Of a stretch of 64,000 nt of DNA, positions 20,246-33,302 are shown piece by piece. Origin of the DNA: Bryopsis sp. KO-2023 (Eukaryota; Chlorophyta; Ulvophyceae; Bryopsidales; Bryopsidaceae); NCBI GenBank assembly GCA_030272585.1, contig BSYQ01000012.1, positions 1,860,001-1,924,000 of the forward strand, written 5' to 3'. How positions within the stretch are numbered: position 1 is the first letter of the stretch; every line of letters begins with the position of its first letter. The notes under the pieces were generated by a model. It was not told the DNA's origin. It saw only the letters and a list, made by a program, of their open reading frames with translations, and did no database searches. The position numbers were made by a program, and so were the translations under genes.

Positions 20246-20811
20246 GTAATGGAGCTCCGCCCCCCGTCCCTCGGTTTCGCTGGTATTTTCAGATCAGTTT
20301 CTTCGTTTTCATGACGGGGGATGATCATGGATTGCCAGAATCGGGAAAGGTGGTTGTTCAGAGTCGGACTGGAGCAACGCAGGATTGCTCGTTCTCGGTT
20401 GATCCAAGAAAAGTTTTTTGTTTAATTTTCTGTTGAGTTATAGGGCAACCTCACCTCTTACAACCTATCTTGAAAAGGACCCCCTTGCTTGATGGTGCAA
20501 GAAAAAATGAATTAGTTTTCGGGTAAACCACCAGCTGAAGAGAAGCTGGTGAACATCATGAGGATGGCCTTGACTGTTCTCGCTTCCACCCACACAAGAA
20601 TATCCAACAGGAGCTGCATGGTGCCTTTCTCAGTTTCTTGATGTTCCTTGACTTTTTTTTGTAATTTTCTTTGGTGTTGTGTGATGAAGGCAATCATGGT
20701 CTTGGAGCAGCTTCTCTGTCTTTTTTCGACGATTTCCATGTTGTGGATGGGGTGTCTGTGTTTGTTTTGGACCCCGATCGGCTGCACCCCATCAGTGATA
20801 GGAAATCGACC

Positions 20812-23800
20812 ATGACGGATTCTCAACCACAACTGCCTTCCAAAATCACATTCTACGAAAACAAAAATGCAATCACTTGTTGCAAGATTTCGGCTGACGG
20901 GTGAGGGCCCAGAAACATGAACCTAGCAACAATGGGTTATTTTTTTTCTTTCAAAATGGAGTCTTCTCAATGTGGTATTTTTTTGTTTGATTTTTCTCAC
21001 AGTGGATTTTCTTGGATGATGCTGACAGTAAGTGCTGTTGGGTTTTTATCCCCCCCAAAATTTCTTGGGGGGAAATAAGTTAATATTTTTTTCTCATTTG
21101 GCTTCTTGTTGGGAGGGGGATCTTGAAAAAAGGGGGGGGGGGGGGCTGTCCAAAGACTTCGGTTGAAACAAATGTCAGAAATGCTTTGTAACCTTGATTC
21201 AGTAACACTAATTGTTGGAGTTGCTGTACAGCTACAATAGAAATATGTTGATTTTTTTCATGGTTCTTTTTCCTGCCTATTGTGCTTCAGCACGAGAGTT
21301 GCTTCAGGGCATGACAATGGATCCGTGATGATTTGGAGTACGGAGCATGGAACGCTTTTGAACGAGCAAAAGAATTTACACAAGCGATCCCCGGTTGCCG
21401 ACATTTCCTTTCTCGGGGAAAGCAATACAGTGAGTTTTTTTATGGATCCAACTCTTCACCTTTATTTTTATTTCATTTTTTCTCTTTGTTTTTCTTTCTT
21501 TATTTCTTTATTTTTCTTTATTCTTATTTTGTTGGGGGTCATGTTCAGCACTTGATGCCCTTCTTGTTTCTTGTTTACTCAAAATACATCCTACAGAACT
21601 CAAGAGGTCTGTTTTTTTGTTTCTCGGTGCCAACATTGATGGTTGCAAGTATTCATGTTTTGATTCATTCTCTAATCATGCATAAAATGTTTCACGGAGA
21701 TGCAGGTGGTTCCTTTTATCTATTTCCTGTTTTCCTGTTTAAAATCCAGAAGTCCTCTTGTTTATCCAAAAAAACGAAGCCCGGAAATTGAGAAATCGTT
21801 CGTTTATCTTCCACCACAGATGATTTTGTCTTGCGATTTCCACGGCCAAACGGTGGCATGGGACACCTCCAACGAAAACCGCATCAACTACACGGATTGC
21901 AGTCAAAATTGGCTCAACGAATCCCTGTTGGGTCCCAAAATCCGATGGCCAATGTTCTCCAAAAGCGGCACCTGCCTGATGTACCCGGTCACCTACTTCA
22001 TCAAGAAAGGCGGCGCCGCCGGCGCCGGCGACACCAGAGCCATCCTCAGCAGGACCCAACTCGCCAGGACGCATTTCGAACAGGAGTGTTCCATTTTTCT
22101 TTTCGACACGAGTCGAGCCACCCCACTGAGGGAAAACCAAGCGCCAGATGCGTTCCGCGTGCTTTCCGTCGCCGCCAAAAGCGATGCCACTGATTTCACC
22201 TTCGCATCAGGGGAGTTTTCGGGGTCTTGCGATGGTTTGCTGGTGGGGTTCAACGCTAGGCCCTTTGGATTCATGATCGTGTGGCCAGACTTCCGAAATG
22301 AGCCCGACATTGGGTTCAGGCTGGATGGAACGATGGGTTGCTGGTGTCCTACCAACGACTTCATCGCAACCTGGGATATACAGACAAAAGGATCCTCCCG
22401 CCGCAAAAAGGGGGTGTGTTACTTGTGGGCGATCGACGAGCTGGGGAAGGCGAAGAGAAGCCTTCCATCGGATTCGACCTCCAGCCGCCGATGGATACAA
22501 GCGACAGACCCGATCGTTCTGTCGGACCCTCAAGGTGGCAACGTGTTTTGGGCACATTTCCTGCCCCATGTGCTGGACGACTTGGGGATCGCTACCTGTG
22601 TGGTGAAAGATCAGCTGGAAATTATTGTGTGGCACGTGGAGTCGAAAACGATGATGCACAGACTGACAACGGGAATCGCTCGAGACGAGACGCGCTTGGA
22701 CGATATTCAAGCGTGGGATAATCAATGGGTGCATGTTCAGCGGAGCTACGGCTTGAAGTCGATCTCTTGTTCCCAGGATGGGCGCTGGCTGGGTGTATAC
22801 TCGGCGGATGCGAACAAGGGGTTTCTGTGGGAGGCGAACACCGGGATCGAGGTCTTGAGGTTCAGCATGCCGGAGCATCTGCAGCGGAACGCTGCCTATT
22901 ATGGAGGGAAGAAACTGCTGGACATGGATATGTCGCTTTCCAACACCGGAAACCGGTTTTTGCTATGCAACGAGGAGCATATGTTGGTGTGGTGTCCGCG
23001 GTCGCTGAGCAAGGCGGCGAACGAAAGATCGGGCGTTAACACGCTGGCGTTGAAGAGCGCCGACATGCTGATCAATCATGGGCATGTCACCTGCAGGTTT
23101 TCTCTGGATGGGGAAATGGTTGGGATGTGTCGGTCTTACTCGTTAGTGATGGATATCTGGAGCTTGAAAGATGGCCGCAGACAGACGCTGGTTTATTCCG
23201 AGGATGCTAATCCCAATTCGGAGCAAGATGTTGACACGTTACTGCGCGCGAAATTGGCGTCGACCATTCAAGGTCAAGACTCGGAGAATCTGGCTGTGGA
23301 AGATGACGAGGGGTCCCTCAATTTGACGAGCGTGAGCAAATCGGTGTACAGACGGTCTGGTTTGAGGAGCGGTGACGTGATCGAGGTCGACACCAACTCG
23401 TCGCGGTTTTGTCAGTTCGCTTTCTCGGCGGACGGGAGCAGGGTGGTGACATGCATGGGGGATCTGACGGTGTTGCTGTGGGAGTTGGACTCTCAAGGCG
23501 ATGTAGTGACATCGGCCTCCAAAATAGCAAGCTTACGGTCGAGATATACTCCTGCATGGGATGCCTGTTTCTCGACGGACCCCAACGGGGTGGAGACCGT
23601 GGTGGTTTGCGAGGACACGGGCGTTTTGGTGTGGATTTCCTTGGCTAGACGGATAGTGATCAGCAGGCGCCAAGGGAATGGTCTGAAGCGGTGTCGATTT
23701 TCGGCAGACGGCAGTCGTGGGGTTCTCATGCGGGATGCAACCTCGGTGCATGTGTGGAATCTGGTTGAACGTCGAATGATCCAAGCTGTGGAGTTCAATC

Positions 23801-26800
23801 TCTGGCTGGGACCGACAGGAACGGTGCCTTTCCCACACAACGTTTCGATGACTGGCACGTTTGCATTTGTGGGTGTCAGAAAAGATGTTGATCCTTTGAA
23901 GCCGTCCGACGGGTTCATGCTTTGCACCCCCAACACCACAGAGGAGGATTTACGAGACCTGGGGCAAGTGCCGTTGAATTTGTGCTTGGCTGACAGGGGT
24001 GAATGGGTTGTTATTGACAAATTCATCGATCCCCCTGTCAGACGGATTCATCCGGAGATCAAAATCCATGAAGCAGAGTTTGCCAAAACTGATGGGGGCA
24101 CTTTCAGGAAGGGCGATCAGTCAGCATTTGCCGGTGGGGGGACTGGAGGCAGCCGAGGGTTCGACGATGTGCAAAATGAGAAGCCGAATACCACCGGGAG
24201 CGTGGCCTCGGACACGATGTCGGTGGATGTATCTCTGCCACCGAACGAGATCGAGTCGGATGTGTTGCATGAGCTTTCCCCAGTTTTTGAGTCTGACGAT
24301 GAGCGGCAGCCGTTGCTTTTCCCCAAAGTGTCGCAACAGACTCATGTCATTCCACAGGCCCCCATCGATGGAGGGAAAAATTCACTAGGCGATCAACCGA
24401 GTGAACGCTACCCGCTTACATCGAATTACTCCAAGGATGAAAGTTGGCAATATCTGCTGACTAATGAGCTGCTTGGTCCGACGGACCCCACCGACACGCT
24501 GACCATCCTGCATGTGGATGGAATCGCCACCCCTAAGGTCCTTCGAGGGGAAAAACTATTGCCACACAGATTCATCGCCATTTCCCATGATGGGCGCCGG
24601 GTTGCATGTCTGTCAGAGAGCGGAAGGCTGTTCGTTTGGAACGCTTATGCCACTCAGGGGTGCCTACCCGATTGGAACGACCTTTCCCTGGCTGGAGACG
24701 ATTCTAAAGGGGACGTCCTGGATGAATTGCTCAACAGCCATGGGCCTGGCATTCTGAACTACCCGGATCATGAAGCTAGGACGATTCCCATGCATGCGAT
24801 TTCCGAAAGGAACCATGCGTTGTTGAGCAAGATGGTTTCGTGGTCTGTTCAGAATCGGGTGATGATGGGGTTGATCAGCGAGTCGCTGGAGGGAACCAGA
24901 TGTGAGATGACTACGGCATTGGATTTGGCGCTGGGTAGGAGGAGCCCGGAATGCTCTGAGGTAAGTTTCTCTGAGTGAAATTGAAGATATGTATATATTC
25001 CATGCAAATGTACATGCGCATGGTGGACATCTAATTCTATCTCCCTGGACATTTCCCTGCCCTCCCCCCCCCAAAAAGAAGACCCCCCTGAAATTGATGA
25101 GGGGTATGATAAAGAAAGAAAGTTGCTTTTTCTTATAGCAGTAGATTAACAATGAAGTCCGGGTTTCCAGAAGGTCGTTTTTGCTCCCCTCAAAAATCAA
25201 AGCGATCATGTGAATGTGTGGCATGATTATCAAGTAACAATTCAATGGACGCTGTTTTGTATCCTCTCCCCACAGATTTTGTTGCAGCATCTACCCCATG
25301 GGTTGACCACACGGCCCGCCACGATGGCCATCTACGCCAAATCCCTTCTGCCTCTGTCCAGAATTTACCCCTCGGCTTTCCTCGACATGATGTGCAGAGA
25401 CCATCTGTTCTTTCAGCTTCCCACCATCATGGTCCCCGAAAACACCTTCAAACACAGGGAATTCAAAGTGATCACCAGCGACACCCTGATCCCCCCCCAA
25501 GCCGATTTGCAGAAAATGTGGAAGGATATGCTGAGAAAAAGCAAGTTTTCGGAGGTGGTGACGGATTCCGACGAGGGGGTGAAAATGGTGCCCGCTATTC
25601 CCAGGGTGGTGCCTTACCCCGACATCGCTCAAATCGGAATGAATGGGTTTCTTAAACAGCTATCCACGACCAGGATCGACAATCGGATGTACTCCACATT
25701 TCTCGTGAAAGCGATTATCCACAGTCAATGGCGGACCTACGGCCGCAGGCTGCTCCACGAGGAGATTTGGCATTTTTCCCTGTTGTGGCTGCTGTTCACG
25801 AGTTACGCCGTCATTCTGGGAGGTCTATGGACGCTGATCTCCTTCGAGAATTTCTGGCTGGGGGGTTCGAAGGAATTGCAGGAGAAGCCCAAGAACATGG
25901 CGGCGGCGGCGCTCCTGGTGATGGCTTGGATCCTGGGGGTGGTTGGCATGATCAGGGAAATATCCAAGATATACTCGCACTGGGCGGTGAATCGTTATTG
26001 GGGGCTCCTCCGCTTCTCCCAGTCGCAGTGGAATTGGCTGGATGTGCTGACATACATCATACTGGTGGCGGTGATCGGGCCGTTGCATTTCGGGATTTCG
26101 GCGGGGAACTCCTCCTCCATCAGAGTCCAGAATCGGCTGACCGTCATGGTGAGCACCCTCTCCATCCTGCTTTCGGCAAAGATGCTGAGATACGCTCAGG
26201 GCTTTCGCACCACGGCACCCATGGTGTTGATGATCAAGGAAATCGTGAAAGCCATCCTCGTGTTTCTGGTCATAGCTTTCGGGTTGATGTTCGGGTTCGC
26301 GATTGCGTTTTTTGTGCTGTTTCGAGTTCCGTTGCACAGGCCTTGCTTGGGGCTGGGGGAGGGGGATGTCGAGGATGAGCTTCTGAGGGGAGGATTGCAC
26401 CCGGTGCTCGAGAAACAGAAGAAGCTGATGTTGAAACTGACAGGGGATGAAGTGGAGTGCCTGGAAGCGAAAGAGGGTAACCAAAAAACAAGCATCCAAG
26501 TGATGTGTGGAGGAACCCAACCATTTTATCTCAGTTTCGTTATGGAGTTGTGTATGAACTTTGCGACAAACATTCATTGGAGATGTTATGCCGATATATA
26601 TACTTAAAAACGGTTTTTGCTTCGTTTCTGGTTTCGGAGTCACTGCATCGCAACCCCTCGATCAACGGATTTGAAATTTTTTGAGCTTCATCTATGTGTA
26701 TCAGAGATGCTGCCCACAAAATTTGAGATCAATTGAATGTCTCACCGGTGAACTGTAACCCCAAACATAAGTGGACAGTTATTCAGGGACAGAGTAAGTA

Positions 26801-28599
26801 TGTGTTTTTGAAATATTTTTGGTTGCGGCTTGGTCCCAGGTTTGAATCCTCGGTGAACCTTTAAATTCAAAAAAGAAATTAAAAAAATTAGGGTCAAATC
26901 AACCCTAATCATGATTAATTCTCATCGATTCAAATCATCCATGTTTTTTCTTTCTTTCTTTCAAAGCTTCCCAATTTTTGTTTCTTTTTTCCCTGAAACC
27001 CCATCCAGATGTTGGAGCTTTGTTCGGCAACGTGGGGCTTGCCCTGCTGACATCGTTCGGGATGATGTTGGGCGAAACTCAATTGGATTCCCTGTCTGTC
27101 TTGGATGGCAGCCTTCGGGTGGTGGCCACCATCATGGTGGTGATCTATTTGCTGTCCATTATGGTGGTGCTGTTGAATCTACTTATCGCCGTAATGGGGG
27201 ACAGTTTCGACAGGGTCAAAAGCACGGAAGAGCTCCAGTTCCTGAAGGTATGCACAAAAAAACTCAAACATTCATTCAGGGTCACACCCTGGTTCTTGAT
27301 TGTTTCCATCCAAAAGCTGGAAATCCAGCAGAATGAGTCAAGATTTTTCCTTCGTGGAACTTGTTTTAGCCGCTTTTTGATTTTTGCCAATTGGGTTCGG
27401 TTTCGACCAAAATTAAGTTAGAACTGTGTTTATCTGTTTCTCAAGGGGATTGGTAGGTTTCTTTTTGCCGGTTTAATCAATTAATTAATTAATATTACAG
27501 GGTCGGGCTCAAGTGATCCATGACATGGAGCTGATGATGTCGGCAAAAAATCGGAAGGAGGTCAGGTAAGCATTAACCGAAACATTCCGAAAGAGATAAA
27601 AAAAGAATGTAAAATACCTTCTCGCAGAAGAAAAAAAAACTGAAACATTTCCCAGTTATTTATTTAGTCCTAGGACTCGCATGCAGAAATTATGGATGTT
27701 TACAAAAAAAAAATCAACAAATCAAACCTTGCGTGAAAAAACCAAAGAAAAAGTATCAACATCAGCCCCCCCCCCTTTTTGTCAAATTTTCGTAATGTAA
27801 ACAATATTTTATCGTTAGTTTTACAACGGGCTTGGTTTTATTTTCTGATTTTGCAGCTCAGAAATAGGGCGCTACTTGCACGTTTTGACGCCCAAGCAAG
27901 AGGACCTCCAAGCGACATCCACGGAATGGAAAGGGCGGCTTTTCGTGCAAAACCTCCTACTCAAGTAGATAATGAACAGACATGGAAATATTTTATGCCA
28001 CAAAATATCAATAAAGCTGAGCAGAATATGGAAATATAGAGTTGATCCACATCTGCACTTTTTCCCGAACAAACGTTTACTACCATTAGCTTTTTGGTGT
28101 GTTTTTTTTCTTTTCCGTGCTTTCTTTCCCCCCACTCCCCGGTGTATCATTAGTCTGACACACTTCTTTCATTAAAAAAAAAAAACTGGCCAGGATAAAT
28201 TTCACCAACTCTTCTAGGTAGAATGATTCGAAGTACACAGTGGCAAATGGACACTGCATGAGATGTTTTTTCGAATCAGGTTTTCCATCCTTCAAATGAG
28301 TGGTATGAACCCTTTCGAAACGTCAACATATCAAACTCCTAGAAGCTGCTGTTTTTGTCTTTGTTTTTCCCTTCCCAGATCGAGGCAGAAAATGATAATA
28401 ATAAATTAAATAAACTAAATATGTAACATAAGAGCTTCATGTTTTTTTCCTGTTTTGGTGCAGAAACGAGTTGCGGGTTTTGCTCAAAGAGATCAAGAGC
28501 AACTCGGATTCGAGATTCCGAGATCTGGTTGAAATTTTAAGGGCCAATGGAATGGAAATTCCAGAATTAGAAATTACACAAGGTACAACAAACTACTGA
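20812..28599 (+). CDS. WD40-repeat protein fused to TRP-like cation channel
   Basis: Model: exons 20812-20900, 21291-21429, 21820-24960, 25276-26476, 27009-27247 and 27501-27565, then either 27857-27968 or 28464-28599. All junctions agree in phase, giving about 1,661 or 1,669 aa. The N-terminal two thirds are WD40-like blades (ITCCKISADG, SGHDNGSVMIW, SCDFHGQTVAWD, CQFAFSADGSRVVTC, RRVACLSESGRLFVW). The large exon also holds a disordered Ser/Asp-rich stretch. The C-terminal part has six membrane segments: WHFSLLWLLFTSYAVILGG, a second after KNMAAAALLVMAW, a third at WLDVLTYIILVAVIGPL, a fourth near RLTVMVSTLSILLS, and a fifth at AILVFLVIAFGLMFG. A pore loop with LTSFGMMLGETQ and a TRP-type S6 (VVLLNLLIAVMGDSF) follow. 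It is probably a non-selective cation channel whose propeller docks partners. The start may lie further upstream, at 20086. Confidence 0.82.
28010..28015 (+). terminator. Poly(A) signal after the first alternative last exon
   Basis: AATAAA lies about 42 nt after the TAG (27966-27968) that closes the 27857 exon. This supports that exon being a genuine 3'-terminal exon rather than a readthrough artefact. Confidence 0.5.
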
Positions 28600-28604
28600 T
28601 TGGA

Positions 28605-30290
28605 AGAAGAAAAAGGAAAAAGAAAAATCAGTCCTGCAAGTGGAAAAAAAATTGGAGTTTGTGAGGAAAAAAAATTTGCAGCAATATGGACATTCGAGAA
28701 GTTTACCGAAGGGAAAATTAGTAGTGTTGTTTTTTTGTGTTTTAGGTGTTCTGGTGACAGAACCTCCAAAAAAAAACAAAACAGCATTTCCTCATGAAAT
28801 AAAAAACATAAAAACATAAAAAAAACATAAAAACATAAAAACATAAAAAAAAATAAAAAATTGTTTTTCTTGAAAAGGATTTCTGTATTTGATGTCATCT
28901 ACTCACAATGACATCAAATTCATCCACATTATATATAGTTTTGAGAAACAATATTTTTTATTTTTAGTTTTTTCCGGGGACAAGTGAACTTTTTCAAAAT
29001 GTTACAAACAACATTGAGTGATTTCTTTGTTTTGATTTATTTATTCCTAAAACTCATGAGCGTTTTTGGTTGTGCTGTGAAAATCAGATTTTTCCCAGTT
29101 TGCTCCGTACATGACTTCGATGGACACCATGAAATCAAGAGAGAGCATAACAATGGTATAAAAACATGTACCAAAAATTTGAAAAGTAAAAAAATAAACT
29201 GGGGGAAGTCGAAAGAGAAAAAAAGGAAAGCATCCACGAAAACAAGACATTAAAAGAAAAAGGGGATTTCATTCAGGGGGAGAAAAAAAAGCGGAAATGG
29301 AGCAAGAGGAAAGGGAGTGAGGGGGAAAGAATCAAAAAGAAACAACTTTTTTTATTATTCTTTTTTTAGAACAGAAAAAAATGAACTTGCAGCAATTTTA
29401 TTTTTATCGGGGTAGGATAAAACAAAAAAAGAAAAACAAGAATTTTTCATTGTGCTGTTCCACCTAGAGGTGATCGGTACTTACGACTGCGTATCCAGTT
29501 CTCACCGAATTAAGGCCAAAAATCCTTGTATCCTCGCTACTGCATTTTCAGCTGTGGTTTCAGCTGTGGGGTCGATAAATTATGCCAAAAAAAAGGATAC
29601 AATTGAGGGGGGGTTGCTGGGGGGAAGAAGTTCTTTTGCAACAGAGCAGGGCAGCGCTGATCTTTTCCCTGATACAAGTCGGGGTGGTGATGGGTTTGAT
29701 CCTTGTGTGCGTATAGTTTTGAGGGTCAGGGGGAAAGCTATTTCATCTTTTCTTTCAGTTTTTGGAGATGTGTAGTTTTAGTTTTGCTGGAAGGGGCTGA
29801 TTGTTTCAGTAGTAGTGTAGTTTTGGTTTTGTTCGGTTTGTTTGGGGGGGGGGGGAGAGGAATGAATGCATGGTTTTGGTCAGAGAAAAAGGAGGCGTTC
29901 TGCGATGATGGCTGAATATGCATTTGTACCAGATGTACATTAAGGATCACTGAAGCAATGTAATTTTTACTGTTGAAAAATAAGATGATGCTCTGAATTT
30001 GAAGAATTAACTTTCTCGAAAACTTGAAATCACCATTCATATCATGGAGGATCAAGTCAGAATACAGACAGTAAACTCACCACAAACCAGCATTCATGTT
30101 GCACACCATCCTTCCCACCCATTCAATCTATATTCTAGTTCGTTATAAAAGTTCAGTTTTTCCCACAAAAAACAATTATGGCAGTTCTTAATTACAATGT
30201 AATTTGATGTTTGTTTGTTTTTACCCCAACTCCTCCCCCCAATGTAATTTGATGTTTGTTTGTTTTTACCCCAACTCCTCCCCCCTTGGA
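28605..30290. other. Intergenic, low complexity
   Basis: A-rich and T-rich DNA with a short AAAAACAT-type repeat at about 28797-28860 and a G-run near 29846. Short open frames exist but none is convincing. It should hold the 3' ends of the convergent channel gene (plus) and EamA gene (minus). Confidence 0.5.
30196..30285. repeat. 45-bp tandem duplication (two copies)
   Basis: Two adjacent copies of a unit starting AATGTAATTTGATGTTTG and ending in a C-run, beginning at 30196 and 30241. It lies just downstream of the stop codon of the minus-strand transporter gene, inside its probable 3' UTR. Confidence 0.9.
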
Positions 30291-30305
30291 AGTTTTTTGA
30301 TATTC

Positions 30306-31241
30306 TCATGGGGCAATCCTGGTGACTGTTGTGGAAATCGTGATGGAAGCTGCCACTATGCATGCAGCACCCACAATGGAAACGATCGAAACAGGATCGC
30401 CAAAAATCACCACATCCCCAGCGTACGACCAAACTAAAATCATTGCCCCCAGGACTGACACAAGGGAGGATGTTGAAAATTTCAGCGCTTGGTAAACCAA
30501 CATCCATGCAAAAGACCCTATGAGTGCCACCAGCACAGTCATCACGATGTCCAGCCACGTGAATGTGTAAGATGGCTTGTCTGGGATGCCTAAAAACAGA
30601 AACAGAAGGGAAAACAGCAAAGCCAAGCCGTTCTGCCAAATGAGGATGACCGCCACCCTTTCCCGATCGCTCAGTTTTCTCAGCAGGAAAATGCCTGAGG
30701 AAGCAAACATGCCCAGGAATGCGAAAATCATTCCAACCACCCGGTTCGAAGTCCAAAGGGAGGTGCTGCTTTGGAAGAACAGCATGGGGGGGCGAGCCAC
30801 CAAAAACACCCCAATGATTGAAACGATGATCCCGATGGGTGTGGGGAACGACCATTTTTCCATGCCTAGGAACAGCGCCACGGTGGATGTGATTGCAGGG
30901 GTCGAAAAGAGAATTGCACTCGCATCCCCGATGGGCATTCTTGCGACGGCTACCCAAGAAGCAGCATTATCCAGGAAGGTCAACAGCCCCATTGCAAACA
31001 GCATCAGCATGTTTTCCCTCGAGCCAAAGATATCGGTCGATTTCACATGGAAGGCACTTTCCTTGATGATGAGCAAGAAGCCGGTGGCAATGGCTTGCAC
31101 TATCAGGATCTGAATGGGGATCACTCGAGGGCTGATTTTTTTAACCATGGCAAGCTCCAGGTAGAAAACCACAGTGCTGAGGAGCCGAAGGACAGCTCCA
31201 TTTTTCCACAAGCATCTGTGAAGCATTTTATCCAAAACCAT
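30306..31241 (-). CDS. EamA/DMT-superfamily transporter
   Basis: An intronless minus-strand gene, 311 aa, the usual length for this superfamily. About ten hydrophobic helices are visible in two homologous halves: LRLLSTVVFYLELAM, IQILIVQAIATGFLLII, MLMLFAMGLLTFLD, DASAILFSTPAITSTVALFL, IGIIVSIIGVFLVA, MIFAFLGMFASSGIFLL, WQNGLALLFSLLFLFLG, VMTVLVALIGSFAWMLV, LVSVLGAMILVWSY, IVSIVGAACIVAAS. The PIGDASAILFSTPA stretch and the matching one in the second half are typical of EamA repeats. It probably exports or exchanges small metabolites; the substrate cannot be read from sequence. The Met at 31241 is the first in frame and precedes the first helix closely. Confidence 0.85.
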   Translation of the reverse strand: MVLDKMLHRCLWKNGAVLRLLSTVVFYLELAMVKKISPRVIPIQILIVQAIATGFLLIIKESAFHVKSTDIFGSRENMLMLFAMGLLTFLDNAASWVAVARMPIGDASAILFSTPAITSTVALFLGMEKWSFPTPIGIIVSIIGVFLVARPPMLFFQSSTSLWTSNRVVGMIFAFLGMFASSGIFLLRKLSDRERVAVILIWQNGLALLFSLLFLFLGIPDKPSYTFTWLDIVMTVLVALIGSFAWMLVYQALKFSTSSLVSVLGAMILVWSYAGDVVIFGDPVSIVSIVGAACIVAASITISTTVTRIAP

Positions 31242-31591
31242 AGAAGGAAAAAAAAGGGATACAAAAAAAAGATTAAAAAATTATGAAACATTCGCTTTTC
31301 CTATATATACAACTGATCGAAAACTTGGCAATGAAAGTAGACATCAAAATTCGATTTTAGTGACATCCCAAGTCTACTGTTTTTTGTTGGGGTTATGGTG
31401 GCCCTCAATTTTTTGAAAGAAACATGCATGTTGGAATTTTTTGTGCGTCGAAATTTGCACCGTTCCCAAAAACACGGCAGGGATTTTTGAAACGTCCGGA
31501 GCGTTGTAATCGTTACCCCAAAAAATATAGAGCTCACCGCTTCCAAAGCCATTTCCACCTTGGCTCCACAGCCCCTGGCGAAAAATCGATC

Positions 31592-32517
31592 ATGTTCAAT
31601 CTTTTCAGCTGTTTCGATAGAACGCATCCTCAATCCCGCAACGTTGCTACGCCTTGTGAGGTCTAAGGAGGTCGTGGTATGTCCGGTCTTGAAGGAGCAT
31701 GAACGGTACATCAAAACCGGACGTCAGAACCTGTCAGGGTGGTGACTTGGTATTATGTGGCGTCTACTTAGCTTTGGGTCGATGAATGGGTTTCCGTGAA
31801 CACATTTCTTGGATGCAGACCGCGGATGCCACTTAACAATGGCTGAATATAGATAAACAAAACTATACATATCGGTTCTTTTGTTCAGATACTGTCAACT
31901 GAGATATTCGTCGCGGTGTCAGGTACACAGCTCGACACACGTATCTTCGGTCAAAGATTCCAGGAAACAGCTACCAGCAACGCTTGGTATATACAACATT
32001 CCTTGAGGAGGTTTGACCACCTGCAACGATGCTCGGGAAGGGAAGTGGAATCACGGCACTCCCTGCTGGAGCCCGACGGGCTAAAGTGGCGGCGAAACGG
32101 TCGTGCTGCGTGGGTCACACCCCTGAACCCCCGAGGTAAGATGCAAACCAACTTACTCTTTGAGACCAAGGACGTGATATCGATCGGCGGCGGTTTGGTC
32201 AACTTGCGTGGACGCTCTTTGCTGGTATTCAGCTCAAGTCACTACGATGGTTTGTCCAGGTCTTAGCCCTATCGACCGAATCCAGAGGGAGGTCGACACA
32301 ATCAAGGAGGCGCTGGTAAGTCAACTTCCATTGTGTTGTATTCTCCACTTGCATATCGATTGGGGGTGGTGTTGTGGACCCACGGAATAGTGTCTTTTCT
32401 TCAGGTGCATCCTCACCCGTGCTCTGGGAGTTCGAGTTCGCAATCGCTGACTTACAGAGGTGTTCTCAGGACGTCACAAAGGCGAGCAAGCACCAACAGA
32501 TGCTGGCGACAAACTGA
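31592..32517 (+). CDS. Small four-exon protein of unknown function
   Basis: Model: exons 31592-31660, 31889-32135, 32260-32315 and 32470-32517. Every junction agrees in phase; 139 aa. It begins MFNLFSCFDRTHPQSRN, has a central basic region (GLKWRRNGRAAW), and ends in a helical stretch split by the last intron (IDRIQREVDTIKEAL, then DVTKASKHQQ) that could form a short coiled coil. There is no signal peptide or membrane helix. The first donor (GAG|GTCTAA) is weak, so exon 1 is the least certain part. I do not recognise the family. Confidence 0.42.
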
Positions 32518-33302
32518 CTCCTTCGAAGTAAGCAGAGAATTTGTCGCACACCAAGACATTGAAATCCTTGTGTTGAAAGAAAAAAAAATGTTGATGCGAG
32601 CACTTCAAAGTGAAGTGCTGTCGTTTTGGGACCCGCAGAAGCTGGCTGCTTAAAACGCCAGGCCGTGGTCTGAGCCGGGCCACCGCCAAGAATGTAGGCC
32701 TGTGGATCCACGGGCCCGCACCCTAGGGGTGTGGACAGCCACCATGCCAAAGGGTGTGGATGGGCATAGCGCTGTTTGAAGGTTAGTGAAATCATTGTGT
32801 GTATACTTGCTTTCTGCAAGTCTTTTTTAAGCAGGGAGGCGACAAAAATACTGATAATGGCGGTTTCAGGACGCTCCGGTCGCCCTCCACGAGGCAATTC
32901 GACCAAGAGGACACCGCCCAGGTCGTCCACAATGAACAAGAAAATCGCTCCAGTGAACAACTTCGTTTGTTTTTTTCTGTCAGTCTAGAACTGCCTCAAG
33001 AGTGTGGGTAGGGGAACTTATAACAAAAATGTACTATCTTGGAATGAGAAAGCAAATTGGCAGCCGTTGTGAAATTACCACAACCCAGTGGGAGGAGTGT
33101 TGTGTGCATTATGAGTGTTTTCGTAAGCACTTAGTAGACATGTTTGGTCAATCCGCCAACTTCGGAATTTGGGCCGAAAAAGCGTGACCAGGGCGCCCCC
33201 CGGGGTGTGATGTTCTGTCATAAAAGCGTTCTATCACGAACCCACCTCCCCAGAGTATTTTATCAGTCGAAAGAGAATTTTGAGCAAAACACAATTTGCG
33301 AA

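Noticed and set aside
19621-20328. 235-codon minus-strand frame
   Set aside because: No domain, overlaps a better plus-strand candidate exon, and half of it lies in AT-rich spacer.
25825-26643. 272-codon minus-strand frame opposite the channel exon
   Set aside because: Shadow of the conserved transmembrane coding exon; His/Gln/Pro-rich and unconvincing.
26840-26865. Box B-like GGTTTGAATCC as a further tRNA
   Set aside because: It lies inside an intron of the channel gene with no acceptor or D arm; one short match is not enough.
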